Of a stretch of DNA of 64,000 nucleotides, positions 11,027 through 22,100 are shown piece by piece. The DNA is from Manihot esculenta (Eukaryota > Streptophyta > Magnoliopsida > Malpighiales > Euphorbiaceae). The translations under genes were made by a program, and so were the position numbers. The DNA is taken from assembly GCF_001659605.2 (NCBI RefSeq), contig NC_035169.2:19158263-19222262 (forward strand), in the 5' to 3' direction. The notes under the pieces were generated by a model. It was not told the origin of the DNA. It did not search any database and worked only from the letters and a program-made list of their open reading frames with translations. Position 1 is the first letter of the stretch. Each line of letters opens with the position of its first letter.

Positions 11027-13526
11027 AGGTGAAATCTAAAAAGTAAAGTCTTTAGCCTTTGGAGTTTGAAGATAAAAAAGCAATATAAGCTCATGTAAAG
11101 AGGTTAGTCATATAAAAATTAGTTGAAATATAAAGAAAATATATAAATCGGAAGTAATTAAGGGTTATTTAAGCAAAAAATAATTTTATTTTGGGCTAAT
11201 GAATTATTTTTATGCCACTAACTAATTAAATTACTCTTTTTGTAAAGTTAAGAAGTCGCATGATAACTTTTATAGGACATTGATTTTATACCTTCAAGGT
11301 ACACAAGCACAAATACTATATATAAATATCAAGTATCCAACAAAATCCGAGCTCCCAACAATTCAATCAATCAAACTAGACTAACAGTCAATTTTTCATT
11401 TTATTTGTCGATTTCATACTCAAGCTTTCTTTAATTTTCCAAGCATTGTCATTCATTTTTCCAAGCCTTGTTATTTAAATTCCAAGTTTTGTATTCACTT
11501 CAAGTAATCAAACTCAATGCAATTATAAAGAAGAGAAAAACAAGTGACTAGCTGTAGGTGGTTGGCTTCCTTTCTATTGGTTTAAGCGTTCTGTTTCCGT
11601 AATACTACTGCAGTGCTTTGAATTTTCTGCACTTGAAATAAGACAAATGATTAAATTAGAGTTACCACCCATGAGTCCTATTTTAGTCTAGATTCAGAAT
11701 AGTGGATATAAATAAAAGAAGATATTAGATATCCATCTCTATTTGAATTTCTCTCAGAATGAGCACCAATCCATGATTACCCTACTTAGATGTTGCTGAA
11801 TTGATTTCATGCAAGATTCATTTATATACACAATGGGACTTAACCATGCATATTTCTGAGTTTGGTTCAAAGTGCAAAATATATAAAATGTCATCTAAGT
11901 TGCTAGCATATGCAAATCTTCTTTTTAATTTTACCATATTTCTTAAAAATATTTACTAATTATGTTCATGCGATTTGAAAAGAGCAACCTTTAATCATAA
12001 ATTCTTATTTTTAATAACAATTTTATCTCACCAAGTGACTCTAAATTTACTATTCCATTTATATGCACCTTTGGGATTAACATACATAGAGAGGGGAGGA
12101 GAATAGAGAATTAAAACCAAGCAATATTAATGTACAACTAAAAAAGAAAGGAGAAATGAGTTTAAATTCGACAGAAGGCTTGTCACTCCGTTCTTTTTTA
12201 ATTTATCTACCAATTTTCCAATTTGTGCCTCAATCTATCTCTATCACATAAGGCTTGTCACTCCACTAAAGTCTAGGTGTTGAGAAATGCAAATTAGATA
12301 GATTCTAATCTTCTAGCCAACCATGAAATAACTTGTCTGAAAATTGCAAGTTTTGTCTCCACTATCTCTTATCTCTCTTGAAGAGTTAAGTGATGATTGG
12401 ATACAAATTAAGAATAGTTAAACTATAACAAGTTAATAAGTCCTTGAGCGTATATATATATATATTTCAACTTTTAAAAGTAGATTAAATAAACATTTCA
12501 AATTCTAAAAATAGAAAAAAAATTATACTTTCATCATATTCTATCTTATCTCTCTGTGACTAATATACTTTGGCCATGTTTAAGAGATTATGTTGCCTAT
12601 TTACCTCTTTAACTAAATATTTAGAATCATATCTTATTACATTACAATTAAATTAGTAATAATGTCTGCAAAGACAATGAACCCATAAAGAAATCTTATG
12701 AATCATTTGATAATAACAACTTATGCTTTAGGATGCGGTAGATACTCACATGATGTTATAGATTGGATACACAAGATAACTTATGAGGACCTCATGTGCT
12801 AAAGATTTATGTGCATCAAATAGTTGAATGTAAATTGGAAGAGAATTATAGTCTAATATATTTTGATATATATTTTTTTAAAGTTAAAATATTTTTGCCA
12901 ATGCAAAAATTACATTAATATTGGAAAATCCACTTAGTGATCTAAGTGGCACTAGATTTGTGATACGAAACAATTAGTTTTGGACTTTATGGCAGATTTG
13001 GACCAGACTTAACTTTTGTTGCTGACGTCCAATGGAAACTCACGATAACTTTTCGGAAAGGGAATTTCAAAACGCACGACTTTCAAAAATGTGACAAGAG
13101 CCAAAGGGCTATCACAAAGTTTGAGGTGAAAATTCCACTGTTTAAAAGGTTAATTTTGTATTTTAATTATTTTTTTAGATATTTTTATAATTTTACATAT
13201 CAGGATTTTTTCTATTATAAATGGCATTTCCTTGTCTATTTCAGATACTTTTCAATCTTTCAAGAATTTCAATAAAATTTTTTTCGACTTCTGACCTTTC
13301 ATTTTCATTATTTCGTTTTAGCCAAAGGTTATTGGTTAAAATTCCTTACGGAGTCTAATCAGTCTTATATCCATTTAGTTGCGACTTATGCCTAACTATT
13401 TATACAAAATTAGCCATTATAACTCACGAATTGCAAATATTGAATGAGTTCAACTCTGTGCTCTTAATTTGTTAAATAGTTTTCTTACTTGTAACTTGGT
13501 ACTAAATATCCATGTTTTGAGAGAGC
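11027..13526. other. AT-rich spacer, no gene identified
   Basis: A long AT-rich stretch with no convincing open frame and no recognised element ends. It contains a short TA run near 12450. Its composition differs sharply from the flanking elements, and it may be the least transposon-dense part of the window or a very old element. Confidence 0.5.
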
Positions 13527-13763
13527 TTATTTCTCAACTCGTGCAACTAGAACTATAATGTTATCTCCCATTGGCATTACTTGAAAACTTCTTGCTTCTA
13601 CTACTATAAGCCTCTTCTTGCAAATCCTCTTATCACCTCTTGAATTGCAAATGCTGCATGTTACCTTATGCCCGTTCCCAGGCAAGCTTCCTATTTTAGG
13701 CAACTTATTTGGGCTCATCTTTACTCTGTTTCTTTTTTCTCTTTTATTTTTTAACCTGTCCAA
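13527..13763 (-). pseudogene. possible MULE transposase C-terminal scrap
   Basis: A 78-codon frame with a basic segment followed by KVTCSICNSRG and RICKK. This resembles the C-terminal zinc knuckle of plant MuDR-type transposases, typically a basic GRP-like stretch and then C-x2-C-x4-H-x4-C. Here the His is missing (GDKRIC in place of GHNKRTC) and the spacing is short, so it would be a dead remnant. A chance frame cannot be excluded. Confidence 0.3.
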
Positions 13764-13950
13764 TTTTCTTTTGTAATCGAAAAGTCAACGGTTCCATAAT
13801 CTTTACAGTTCCAACTTGCTTCCCCTTTGAGGATGAATTGATAATTGGTAACCCTTGATATAAGTATTTTTGTGACACCATACAAAGACTTTATTGGGTC
13901 TAGTTTCTCATAACAAATTGTAAATATAGCATGGTGATGGGTATCGAAAC

Positions 13951-15496
13951 TGTTGTCCCTTGAAGCAACCCAAGAGGGGGGTGAATTGGGTTTATAAAAA
14001 ATTTAAGGCAAAAGAACAAATTAGAAGGCAATAAGGAAGAAGATAATCAACACAAGAATTTATAGAGGTTCAGCTATCTCAAGCCTACGTCCTCTCTTCA
14101 AGGTCCACCTTGAGAGTTCAACTCCACTATCAAATCTTCTTTGGGTGAAGATTAAAACCCTTACAATCTTAGAGCAAGCTTTTGCTCTTTACAAATCTCT
14201 TTTTCACTCAAGAGCAATTCTTTGCTCAATGCCACACTCACAACAACAGAATCTCTCAACAACCTTTACTCACTCTGCAAAGCCAACCAATTACAACTCA
14301 AAACAAACTTTCAAGAAATCAATGCTTTGGCTCAAGGTTTTGAGAGAGAGAGAATGAAAAATGCTGTAATCTCAATAAATATTTGCTTAGATGGTTGTTG
14401 TAACCTTTTCATATTAAAAACTCATTGTATTTATAGTTCAGTCATAAATATGGCCGTTGGGAGTGCATTAAATGCAAATAGAGCCGTTTATGTTCAGAAA
14501 TAACCGTTATATCTTTCTCAGAAAAATTCAAGTTCGGCGGCCTAAGCTAAAGTTCGGCGGCCGAACCAATTGAGGTGAAGAACATCACTCTTTAAAAAAG
14601 GACTTTCGGCAGCCTAAAGTCATAGTTCGGCGGCCGAACTTGTGTGACTTTCGTCTCTGTCCCTCTCTTTCGGAAGCCGAACTTTTGGCTTCGGAGGCAG
14701 ACTTAAAAGCACACTTTCGACAGCCGAAGGTAATGTTCGGCGGCCGAACATAGGTGACTTTTGCCTCTGTCCTTAACTTTCGGAAGCCAAACATTTAGCT
14801 TAGGGAGCAAACCACCTTCGGCGGCCGAAGGCCAATGTTCGGCGGCCGAACATACAGGACTTTCGTCTCTGTTTCTCACTTTCGGAAGCCGAAGGATGCA
14901 CTTTAGGGGGCAGGCTAAAAACACACTTTCGGCGGCGGAAAGTCAATGTTCGGCGGCCGAACATGTGGGACTTTCGTCTCTGTCCCTGACTTTCGGAAGC
15001 CGAAAGATGACTTTAGGGGGCACAAAAAATAAATCTTTAAATCTTTGAAAAATCATAACTTAGACTGTAAAATTCCTTTTTTCAATCCGTCTGAATTTTT
15101 GTAACCCATATTTTTAGATCTTTAATTTTGATAAAGAATAATTTCAAAATCGCTTCTTTTGGAAATTTTCATTTTAGTCCCTAAAAGTCAACTACTTAAA
15201 ATTTGGCCATATATAAAAAAAAACTTTTAGAGATGAAAGAAATCTTAAGCCATCACAATTAATTAATTGAAATTCACAATGAATAGAATTTAACAAAGTA
15301 TAAACAAAAATACTTTCTTATCCCTTTCTTGTGGTATGCTTCCAAAATAGCCATTTTTTCCTTTTGAGATTGAAGCAATTTCGTTCTTGTTAGCAAGGGA
15401 CCTACAAGCTCAACATAAACACTTTTGAAGATAATTAGTAGCATACCAATTGTTTATTAATCATAAAAACAAGGATTAGAACATTTAGGTTCAACA
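13951..15496 (-). repeat. SIRE-like copia 3' LTR
   Basis: A 1546-bp LTR with ends TGTTG...CAACA. On the - strand it starts TGTTGAACC directly after a purine tract AAAAAGGGGGAGAT and ends with CACCCCCCTCTTGGGTTGC. Both are familiar from SIRE/Maximus-type Ty1/copia LTRs. A TATA-like TATAAATA reads on the - strand at 14428-14435. The partner LTR is outside the window or lost. Confidence 0.65.
14532..15015 (-). repeat. palindrome array in the copia LTR
   Basis: Dense GTTCGGCGGCCGAAC and variants (CTTTCGGAAGCCGAA, ACTTTCGGCAGCC) alternate with GACTTTCGTCTCTGT at least three times. The two words are the same as in the chromovirus LTRs. The array ends about 100 bp upstream of the - strand TATA-like box. 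Confidence 0.85.
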
Positions 15497-15835
15497 ATCT
15501 CCCCCTTTTTGATGATGACAAACAATTGGTAAAGAATAAAATAATAATCATAGGTGTAGTGTGTGCATTTTAAAAATTATTCCCCCTTAATGTGCTCCCC
15601 CTGTCAAAAATATTTTATGCCATATTTAAAATGTGAGAAGACACATAAGGGAGGTTTTGACTCAATGCAATGAGATGCAATGGATCCTATATGAGTGAAT
15701 GAGTTCCAACAAAAAATGCATCTCAAGAAGAGCTATAATTATGCACAATAATTATGAGTCAAATAGATATCAATGTATCAACATCCATAAAACCAAAAGA
15801 GTTAAACTAATATAGCCAATATCCAAAACATCAAA
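15497..15835 (-). mobile_element. SIRE-like copia internal 3' end, truncated
   Basis: It begins with the purine tract (- strand AAAAAGGGGGAGAT at 15497-15510) and continues as AT-rich non-coding sequence with further C-runs (TCCCCCTTAATG, CTCCCCCTG). It stops where the B LTR starts at 15836, so B appears to have inserted into it. The rest of the element would lie beyond the right edge of the window. Confidence 0.55.
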
Positions 15836-16745
15836 TGTAACAGCCCGGAAATCGGTACCTCTCTGTAACGGCCCAAACTGCTCGGCGCTAGGATCCAGAT
15901 CGGCTTAAGGCCGCTAGAACCCGTAGCAAGCCTAACCTGAACTCCAAATAGCTGACAAAATCCCATACATGATCCGACCTAAACAGGCAACTGGAAAACC
16001 TTTCTTTAAAAACGACCAGACTTAACCTTAAAACACTCATATATATTAATCTGAAATAGCCCCCAGGGCTTACACTAGTAACTCTGTCCGTAGAGTCACG
16101 GGAATCAAACTCGGTCTTCCCTTACGGTCTGATCTTGGGTCAAGGGAATCAAACCCTGTCTTCCCTCACAGCCTGGTCTTGGGTCAAGGGAATCAAACCC
16201 TGTCTTCCCTCACAGTTATATTTTCACTGGAGTTTTCGAAACACAACATCTATTAAGCCTGGTTTGACTCATTTCTCATCAAGAAACATAAAACAGGATA
16301 CATGCATACACCAGGGATTAAGCAAACACTAGGCAAAGCACATACTAAACCATAAACATACTCATTTACTAGCTATTACATCTTTTACATATGTCTCTTT
16401 CATTTATATCATGTCCACACTATGCTAGTATACAAGCAATACGGGAGCCAACACTCTGCTGCTTCTGACTTCCCTGCTAACTCTGAACCTGCAAAACTGG
16501 GGTTAAGGGAAAAGGATGAGCTTCTAAAGCCCAGTGAGTAGAAACACTGAAAACAGTTCATTAATTACACACTTTCATGAAATGCGTCACAACACAAACA
16601 TTCCACGTCTCGGATTAGACATGACCTCAAAACACCCTCTGTCGGCACCCGATTCCCGAAGGAACTCACACAGGATTTTCACTACCATGACAGATCGTGG
16701 GCTATTGAAGTCACCTTGGTCCAATCCCCACTAACAGTAAATAAT
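15836..16745 (-). repeat. Element B LTR, left part
   Basis: It starts TGTAACAGCCCGG and carries the conserved chromovirus LTR end (GGCGCTAGGATCCAGATCGG) on the complementary strand. It includes about three units of a family-specific minisatellite built on GGGAATCAAACCCTGTCTTC (16098-16215). It is interrupted at 16746 by element C, with ATAAT duplicated, and resumes at 26558. Confidence 0.8.
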
Positions 16746-16926
16746 TGTAACGACCCCAACATGGACCGTCACCGGCGCTAGGATTCAGGTCGGCTTAAGG
16801 CCGCCAGAACCCGTAGCAAGCCTGCTATACTCTCTGTGTACCTGTAAAACTCATACATAATCATACATTTTCTGTGAAAATAAAAACTCTTTTCTCTGAA
16901 CCAAGGCTTAACCTGTGCATGCACTA

Positions 16927-17013
16927 TCTCTGTACTCTGTACTCTGTACTCTGTACTCTGTACTCTGTACTCTGTACTCTGTACTCTGTACTCTGTACTC
17001 TGAACTCTGTACC
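16927..17013. repeat. heptamer tandem array (TACTCTG)n
   Basis: About eleven head-to-tail units with one variant near the end. The partner array in the other C LTR is 24433-24519. Element F has seven and six units at the same LTR position (35472-35522 and 42817-42860). Confidence 0.9.
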
Positions 17014-17408
17014 TCTGACTAGAGCTTGCTCTAGATGGGTTAATTCATACCTGTTAAGCCTGGTTTTCACATACAGCAAAACATATATACATTACAGATC
17101 ATGTACAAACAGACATCACTAAGTCAAGCACATTTCTAACTGTATACACAACTATTACATCTCTTTAATATTACATGTCCACTCTAAACTATTACAAATA
17201 TCTTTACTCTTCCTGTACTCTGCTGGACTGTCCCTGTACACTATACACTGAACCTGCAAAACTGGGGTTAAGGGAGTGGGATGAGCTCTATAGCCCAGTG
17301 AGTAGAACAGTAAAACATCTCAATAAAATATGATCTTATGGAATGCACCATAGCACAGACAAGGCACATCAAGAGTAAACCTGTCACCACATAGTCCCAG
17401 TAACTCTG

Positions 17409-17600
17409 TGCCAGGGCGTAGAATCGAGCACCTGGTCTTCCTGTCATATATGTATATGTGTATATAACACCTCTGTACTTACCATTGCCAGGGCGTAGTC
17501 AAAGGCTCCTGGACTTGCTATACCTGCCAGGGCGTAGTCAAAGGCTCCTGGACTTCTCTATACCTGCCAGGGCGTAGTCAAAGGCTCCTGGACTTCCTGT
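17409..17600 (-). repeat. hairpin minisatellite (element C)
   Basis: Four units beginning GCCAGGGCGTAG and ending GGCTCCTGG or GCACCTGG, with short spacers. The unit ends pair (CCAGG with CCTGG). The 5' LTR copy is 24915-25106. Confidence 0.85.
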
Positions 17601-17972
17601 CTGAGACTATTGGATCATTCAGCATTCACTCACATCACCAAATAACGATGCAATGCAACATATTCGTGGATACTAATGCAATCAACCTATGGCATAATCA
17701 TGATGCATGAGATATGCTAAAACATTCCATAGTGCAAGTAAAAGAGTTAAGTTTAGTTCCACTCACCTCTGGCTAACTGGACTGACTCTGCAGGCTCTGG
17801 AGCAGAACTCACTGCTGCTCTCTCTGGTTCCTCTGGTCTGTACCTATACAGATAGACTGAAATGAGGGACCAAACTAGCTTATGACCAACTCTAGTAAAC
17901 TCCCCAAGAATCCCCTTAAACTCATTCTAACATCCATGCAAAGCATGCAAAGGAAAGCTAGACAGAACACTT

Positions 17973-18262
17973 TTGGCGGCAGGTTCGGCGGCCGAAAGTC
18001 CTCTCCAGAGACGAAATTCAAGCACCTTCGGCGGCCGAACTTCCACTTTCGGCTGCCGAACCCTTTCGGGGGCAAGTTTCGGAGGCCAAAAGGCACTCCA
18101 GAGACAAAAGTCTCTAACCTTCGGCGGCACCTTTGGCGGCCGAACTTCCCTCCAGAGCCGAAAGTCCAAAAGCTCGGGGGCAAGCTTGGGCAGCCAAAGC
18201 CACCTCCTCATACCTCTTCAGGGGTTCGGCGGCCGAATGTACCTTCGGCTGCCGAACCTGAG
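17973..18262 (-). repeat. second palindrome array (element C)
   Basis: Multiple TTCGGCGGCCGAA-type units alternate with CTCCAGAGACGAAA, the complement of the TTTCGTCTCTGGAG word. Like its counterparts, the array lies between the GTAAG donor-like and TGTATAG acceptor-like signals. The partner array is 25478-25764. Confidence 0.85.
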
Positions 18263-18774
18263 TTCATCAGCAGGGCAGAAACTTGCCCTGCCTCTCGCTA
18301 AATGCACCAACTCCTCTCCAACTTCACACCACACTTCCTCAACTTGCATACACTCATGTATATGCTCAAAGGGGTCAGAAACTACCTTAAAACCCCAAAA
18401 ACACAACTCAAACAACACAGAAACAAGCTCTATGCACAAAATCATCAAAACCTCTCTTTTTACCCTATTCATGCAACTCTCTCTACAAACCCCATAAAAC
18501 CTTCAGAAAACATAAAAACAAGCTCAGGATCTTCACTTACCTTGTGAAAACAAGTAGATGAAGGATCCTCACGTGGAGTTTTGGCGCAACTCCCCCTCAA
18601 ACTCTCCACACTTCAGAACTTTGAGTTTTTAGCTTAAAACCTTCAAAAGATCATAAAAACTAATCAAATCTTTGCATGATTTAATGAAAACATGAAGAAA
18701 TACTCACAACGGGCAGAGTTTCACCTCAGCAAGTGAAAGAAACGGTGTTCTACCGCTTCAACCGACTGAGGGCC

Positions 18775-18852
18775 ATTTATAGGTGGCTGGCCAGACCACC
18801 TTCGGCGGCCACACGTGAAACTGAAAGCCATGCATGTTCGGCGGCCGAACCT
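18775..18852 (-). promoter_or_regulatory. U3 palindrome unit and TATA box (element C)
   Basis: On the - strand, GTTCGGCGGCCGAAC lies upstream of TATAAAT (complement at 18775-18781). The 5' LTR has TATAAAT at 26281-26287 and one more palindrome unit. Confidence 0.6.
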
Positions 18853-19025
18853 GGCTTTTCTGCCTTGGTCATTTCACTCAAAAACTCATTTCCCTTATGC
18901 TTAAAACTTAATGAACATATCAAAACATGTGAGAAAACAGAAAGCAAACCCTGCTAGAGACCTCCAACATCAGAAACTCCATCGGAAAGTAGAATTCCGA
19001 TGCCGGACTCGAGCCGGGTATTACA

Positions 19026-19038
19026 TTCTCCCCCCCTT
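19026..19038 (-). other. polypurine tract (element C)
   Basis: On the - strand, AAGGGGGGGGAGAA abuts the 3' LTR. It is preceded by the hairpin arms CCATTCG and CGAATGTTC, which are imperfect here. Confidence 0.85.
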
Positions 19039-19103
19039 AAGAACATTCGTCCTCGAATGGTCCGAAAACAAACAATGAACACATAAAAAGGAGGAAACTA
19101 ACC

Positions 19104-22100
19104 TCAAAACAAATATGGATACTGCTGGAGCATAGGCTCCCGCGTCTCCCAAGTGCACTCTTCTAGATTATGGTGGTTCCACAGGACTTTCACCATCAGA
19201 ATCTCCTTGTTCCTTAGCTGTCTGATCTGTGTGTCCAGAATCCGCACTGGCTGCTCTATATAGGTGAGATCTGTCTGAATCTCCACCTCAGGCTCACTTA
19301 GAACCTGATTCGGATCTGACACAAACTGCCGTAGCATAGAAACATGAAAAACCGGGTGAATTCTCTCCATCGAAGTAGGTAAATCCAGCTTATACGATAC
19401 ATTTCCGATCCTCTGCGAAACCTCAAAGGGTCCAATGTATCGTGGAGCTAATTTACCCTTCTTCCCGAAACGAACCACTCCCTTCATTGGAGACACTTTC
19501 AGCAATACCCAATTACCCTCCTAGAACTCTAACTGTTTTCTGCGAACGTCTGCATAACTTTTCTGTCTGCTCTGCGCTGTTCTGATTCTCTCTCTGATCA
19601 TGGGCACCACTCTACTGGTAATTTCTACTAACTCTGGCCCTGCAAGAGCCCTCTCTCCTATCTCTTCCCAGCAAACAGGGGATCTGCATTTCCTCCCATA
19701 CAAAGCTTCATAAGGAGCCATCCCTATGCTAGCATGATGGCTGTTATTGTAAGCAAACTCCACCAAAGGTAGATGCTGCCGCCAAGAACCGCCAAAGTCT
19801 AACACACATAGTCGAAGCATATCCTCTATGGTTTGGATGGTCTTTTCTGACTGTCCATCAGTCTGTGGGTGGAAAGCAGTGCTAAAATCCAATCTCATGC
19901 CCATCGCACTCTGCAGACTCTGCCAAAAGCGGGAGGTAAACTGAGGTCCTCTGTCTGAAACTATAGACACTAGAACTCCATATAATCTCACTATCTCATC
20001 CAGATACACCTGTGCTAACTTATCCACAGAATAGGTACTCCGTACTGGAAGAAAATGAGCAGATTTCGTGAGTCTGTCCACAATCACCCATATAGAGTCT
20101 ATCCTATTGGACGTAGCTGGTAAACCCATTACAAAATCCATGGCTATGTTCTCCCATTTCCACTCCGGAATCGGTAATGGGTTAAGCATTCCTGCTGGTT
20201 TCTGATGCTCTAGTTTCACCCTCTAGCAAACCTCACAGGCTGTCACAAACTGCGCCACTTCTTTCTTCATGGCTGGCCACCAATACACTCTTTTCAGATC
20301 CTGGTACATCTTGGTGGCTCCTGGGTGAACACTATACCTCGCATTATGAGCTTCCCTCATAATGTCTTCTTTCACACTGCTCCTATCTGGTACACAAAGT
20401 CGACTCCCATAACGGAGGATCCCTTTGCTGTCAAATCTAAACTCTGCACTGGTGCCTGACTAAACAGTTCTGGCAATTTTCATCAACTCAGGGTCCTCAT
20501 GCTGTCTCTGTGCGATCTGCTCCAGAAACACAGGTGTCACTCTCATCTGTACTATCAATGCACCTGTACCAGATAATTCTAACTGTAATCCTTCTTCGAA
20601 GAGCTTGTAAAGCTCCATCACGACTGGTCTCCGCTCTGCTGCTATATGGGATAAACTGCCTAGTGACTTTCGGCTTAGGGCGTCTGCCACAACATTCGCC
20701 TTCCCCGGATGATACTGGATCTTACAATCATAATCACTGAGCAATTCTACCCATCTTCTCTGCCGCAAATTCAGCTCTCTCTGACTCAAGATGTACTGTA
20801 AACTCTTGTGATCGGTGAAGATCTCGCATTTAACCCCGTAGAGGTAATGCAGCCACATCTTAAGTGCAAAGATAACTGCTGCCATCTCGAGGTCATGGGT
20901 GGGGTAATTCAAATCGTGCTTCTTCAACTGTCTAGAAGCATAAGCTATCACCCTATCACTCTGCATCAAAACACAACCCAATCCCACTCGAGATGCATCA
21001 CAGAACACGGTGAAGTCCTCATGACTCACAGGCAGAGCTAACACTGGTGTTGTGGTTAATCTCCTCTTGAGCTCCTCAAAGCTCTCTTCACACTGGTCTG
21101 ACCAGACAAACTTCTGGTTCTTCTGAGTCAGTTTGGTCATAGGAGCCGCTATCTTTGAGAAGTGCTGAATGAACCTCCTGTAGTAACCTGCCAGTCCCAG
21201 AAAACTTTTAATCTCAGTCACTGTAGTGGGTCTGGGCCAGTTAGCTACAGCCTCTATCTTCTTGGGATCTACCTCAATACCCTCTGCTGATACCACATGT
21301 CCCAAGAAGGAAATGCTCCTCAACCAAAACTCACACTTCGAGAACTTGGCATATAAACCATGCTCTCTCAGTGTTTGCAGAACTATCCTCATATGCTGGG
21401 CATGCTCCTCTGCATCTTTGGAATACACTAAGATATCATCGATGAAAACAATGACAAAGTGATCCAGAAACTCACTGAATACCCTGTTAATGAGATCCAT
21501 AAATGCTGCAGGGGCGTTAGTCAACCCGAACGGCATCACTAAGAACTCATAATGCCCATATTTGGTCCTGAAAGCGGTCTTAGGCACATCTGCCTCTCTG
21601 ACTCTCAACTGGTGATACCCAGATCTCAGATCTATTTTAGAAAAACAACCTGCTCCAGCTAGCTGGTCAAATAGATCATCAATCCGAGGTAGAGGATACC
21701 TATTTTTGGTAGTGACCTTGTTCAACTGTCTGTAGTCGATACAAAGTTTGAGGGATCCATCCTTCTTTCTGACAAAAAGCACTGGAGCACCCCAAGGTGA
21801 GGTACTGGGGCGGATGAAACCCTTATTTACCAAGTCCTGCAACTGCTCTTTTAACTCTTTTAACTCTGTTGGCGCCATCCTGTAGAGAGGAATAGAGATA
21901 GGTCTGGTATCAGGCAGCAATTCAATTTCAAACTCTATCTCCCTACCAGGTGGTAGTCCTGGAAGTTCGTCTGGAAAAACATCGAGAAACTCTCGGACCA
22001 CTGGTACTGTAGCTGGTTCCCTCACCTGACTGTCTAGCTCTCTCACATGAGCTAGAAACCCCTGACAACCCCTCCTAAGCAAACGACGAGCCTGAAGGGC

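Larger units (their letters stand above)
16746..19025 (-). repeat. Element C 3' LTR
   Basis: 2280 bp, against 2301 bp for the 5' LTR. The difference is accounted for mostly by one fewer palindrome unit in the U3 array (18798-18852 here, 26303-26381 in the partner). Donor-like CAAG|GTAAGT reads on the - strand at 18540. Confidence 0.95.

Noticed and set aside
14145..14503. Two overlapping frames considered as a small host gene
   Set aside because: They lie inside the SIRE-like LTR, antisense to its transcription, and have no domain or splice context.
16927..17013. Heptamer array considered as telomere-like sequence
   Set aside because: The unit TACTCTG is not the plant telomere repeat TTTAGGG, and it lies at the same place in both LTRs of C and of F.
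17487..17600. Regularly spaced repeats resembling a CRISPR array
   Set aside because: Units are joined by very short, near-identical spacers inside a plant LTR, and the same array appears in the partner LTR. This is a minisatellite.
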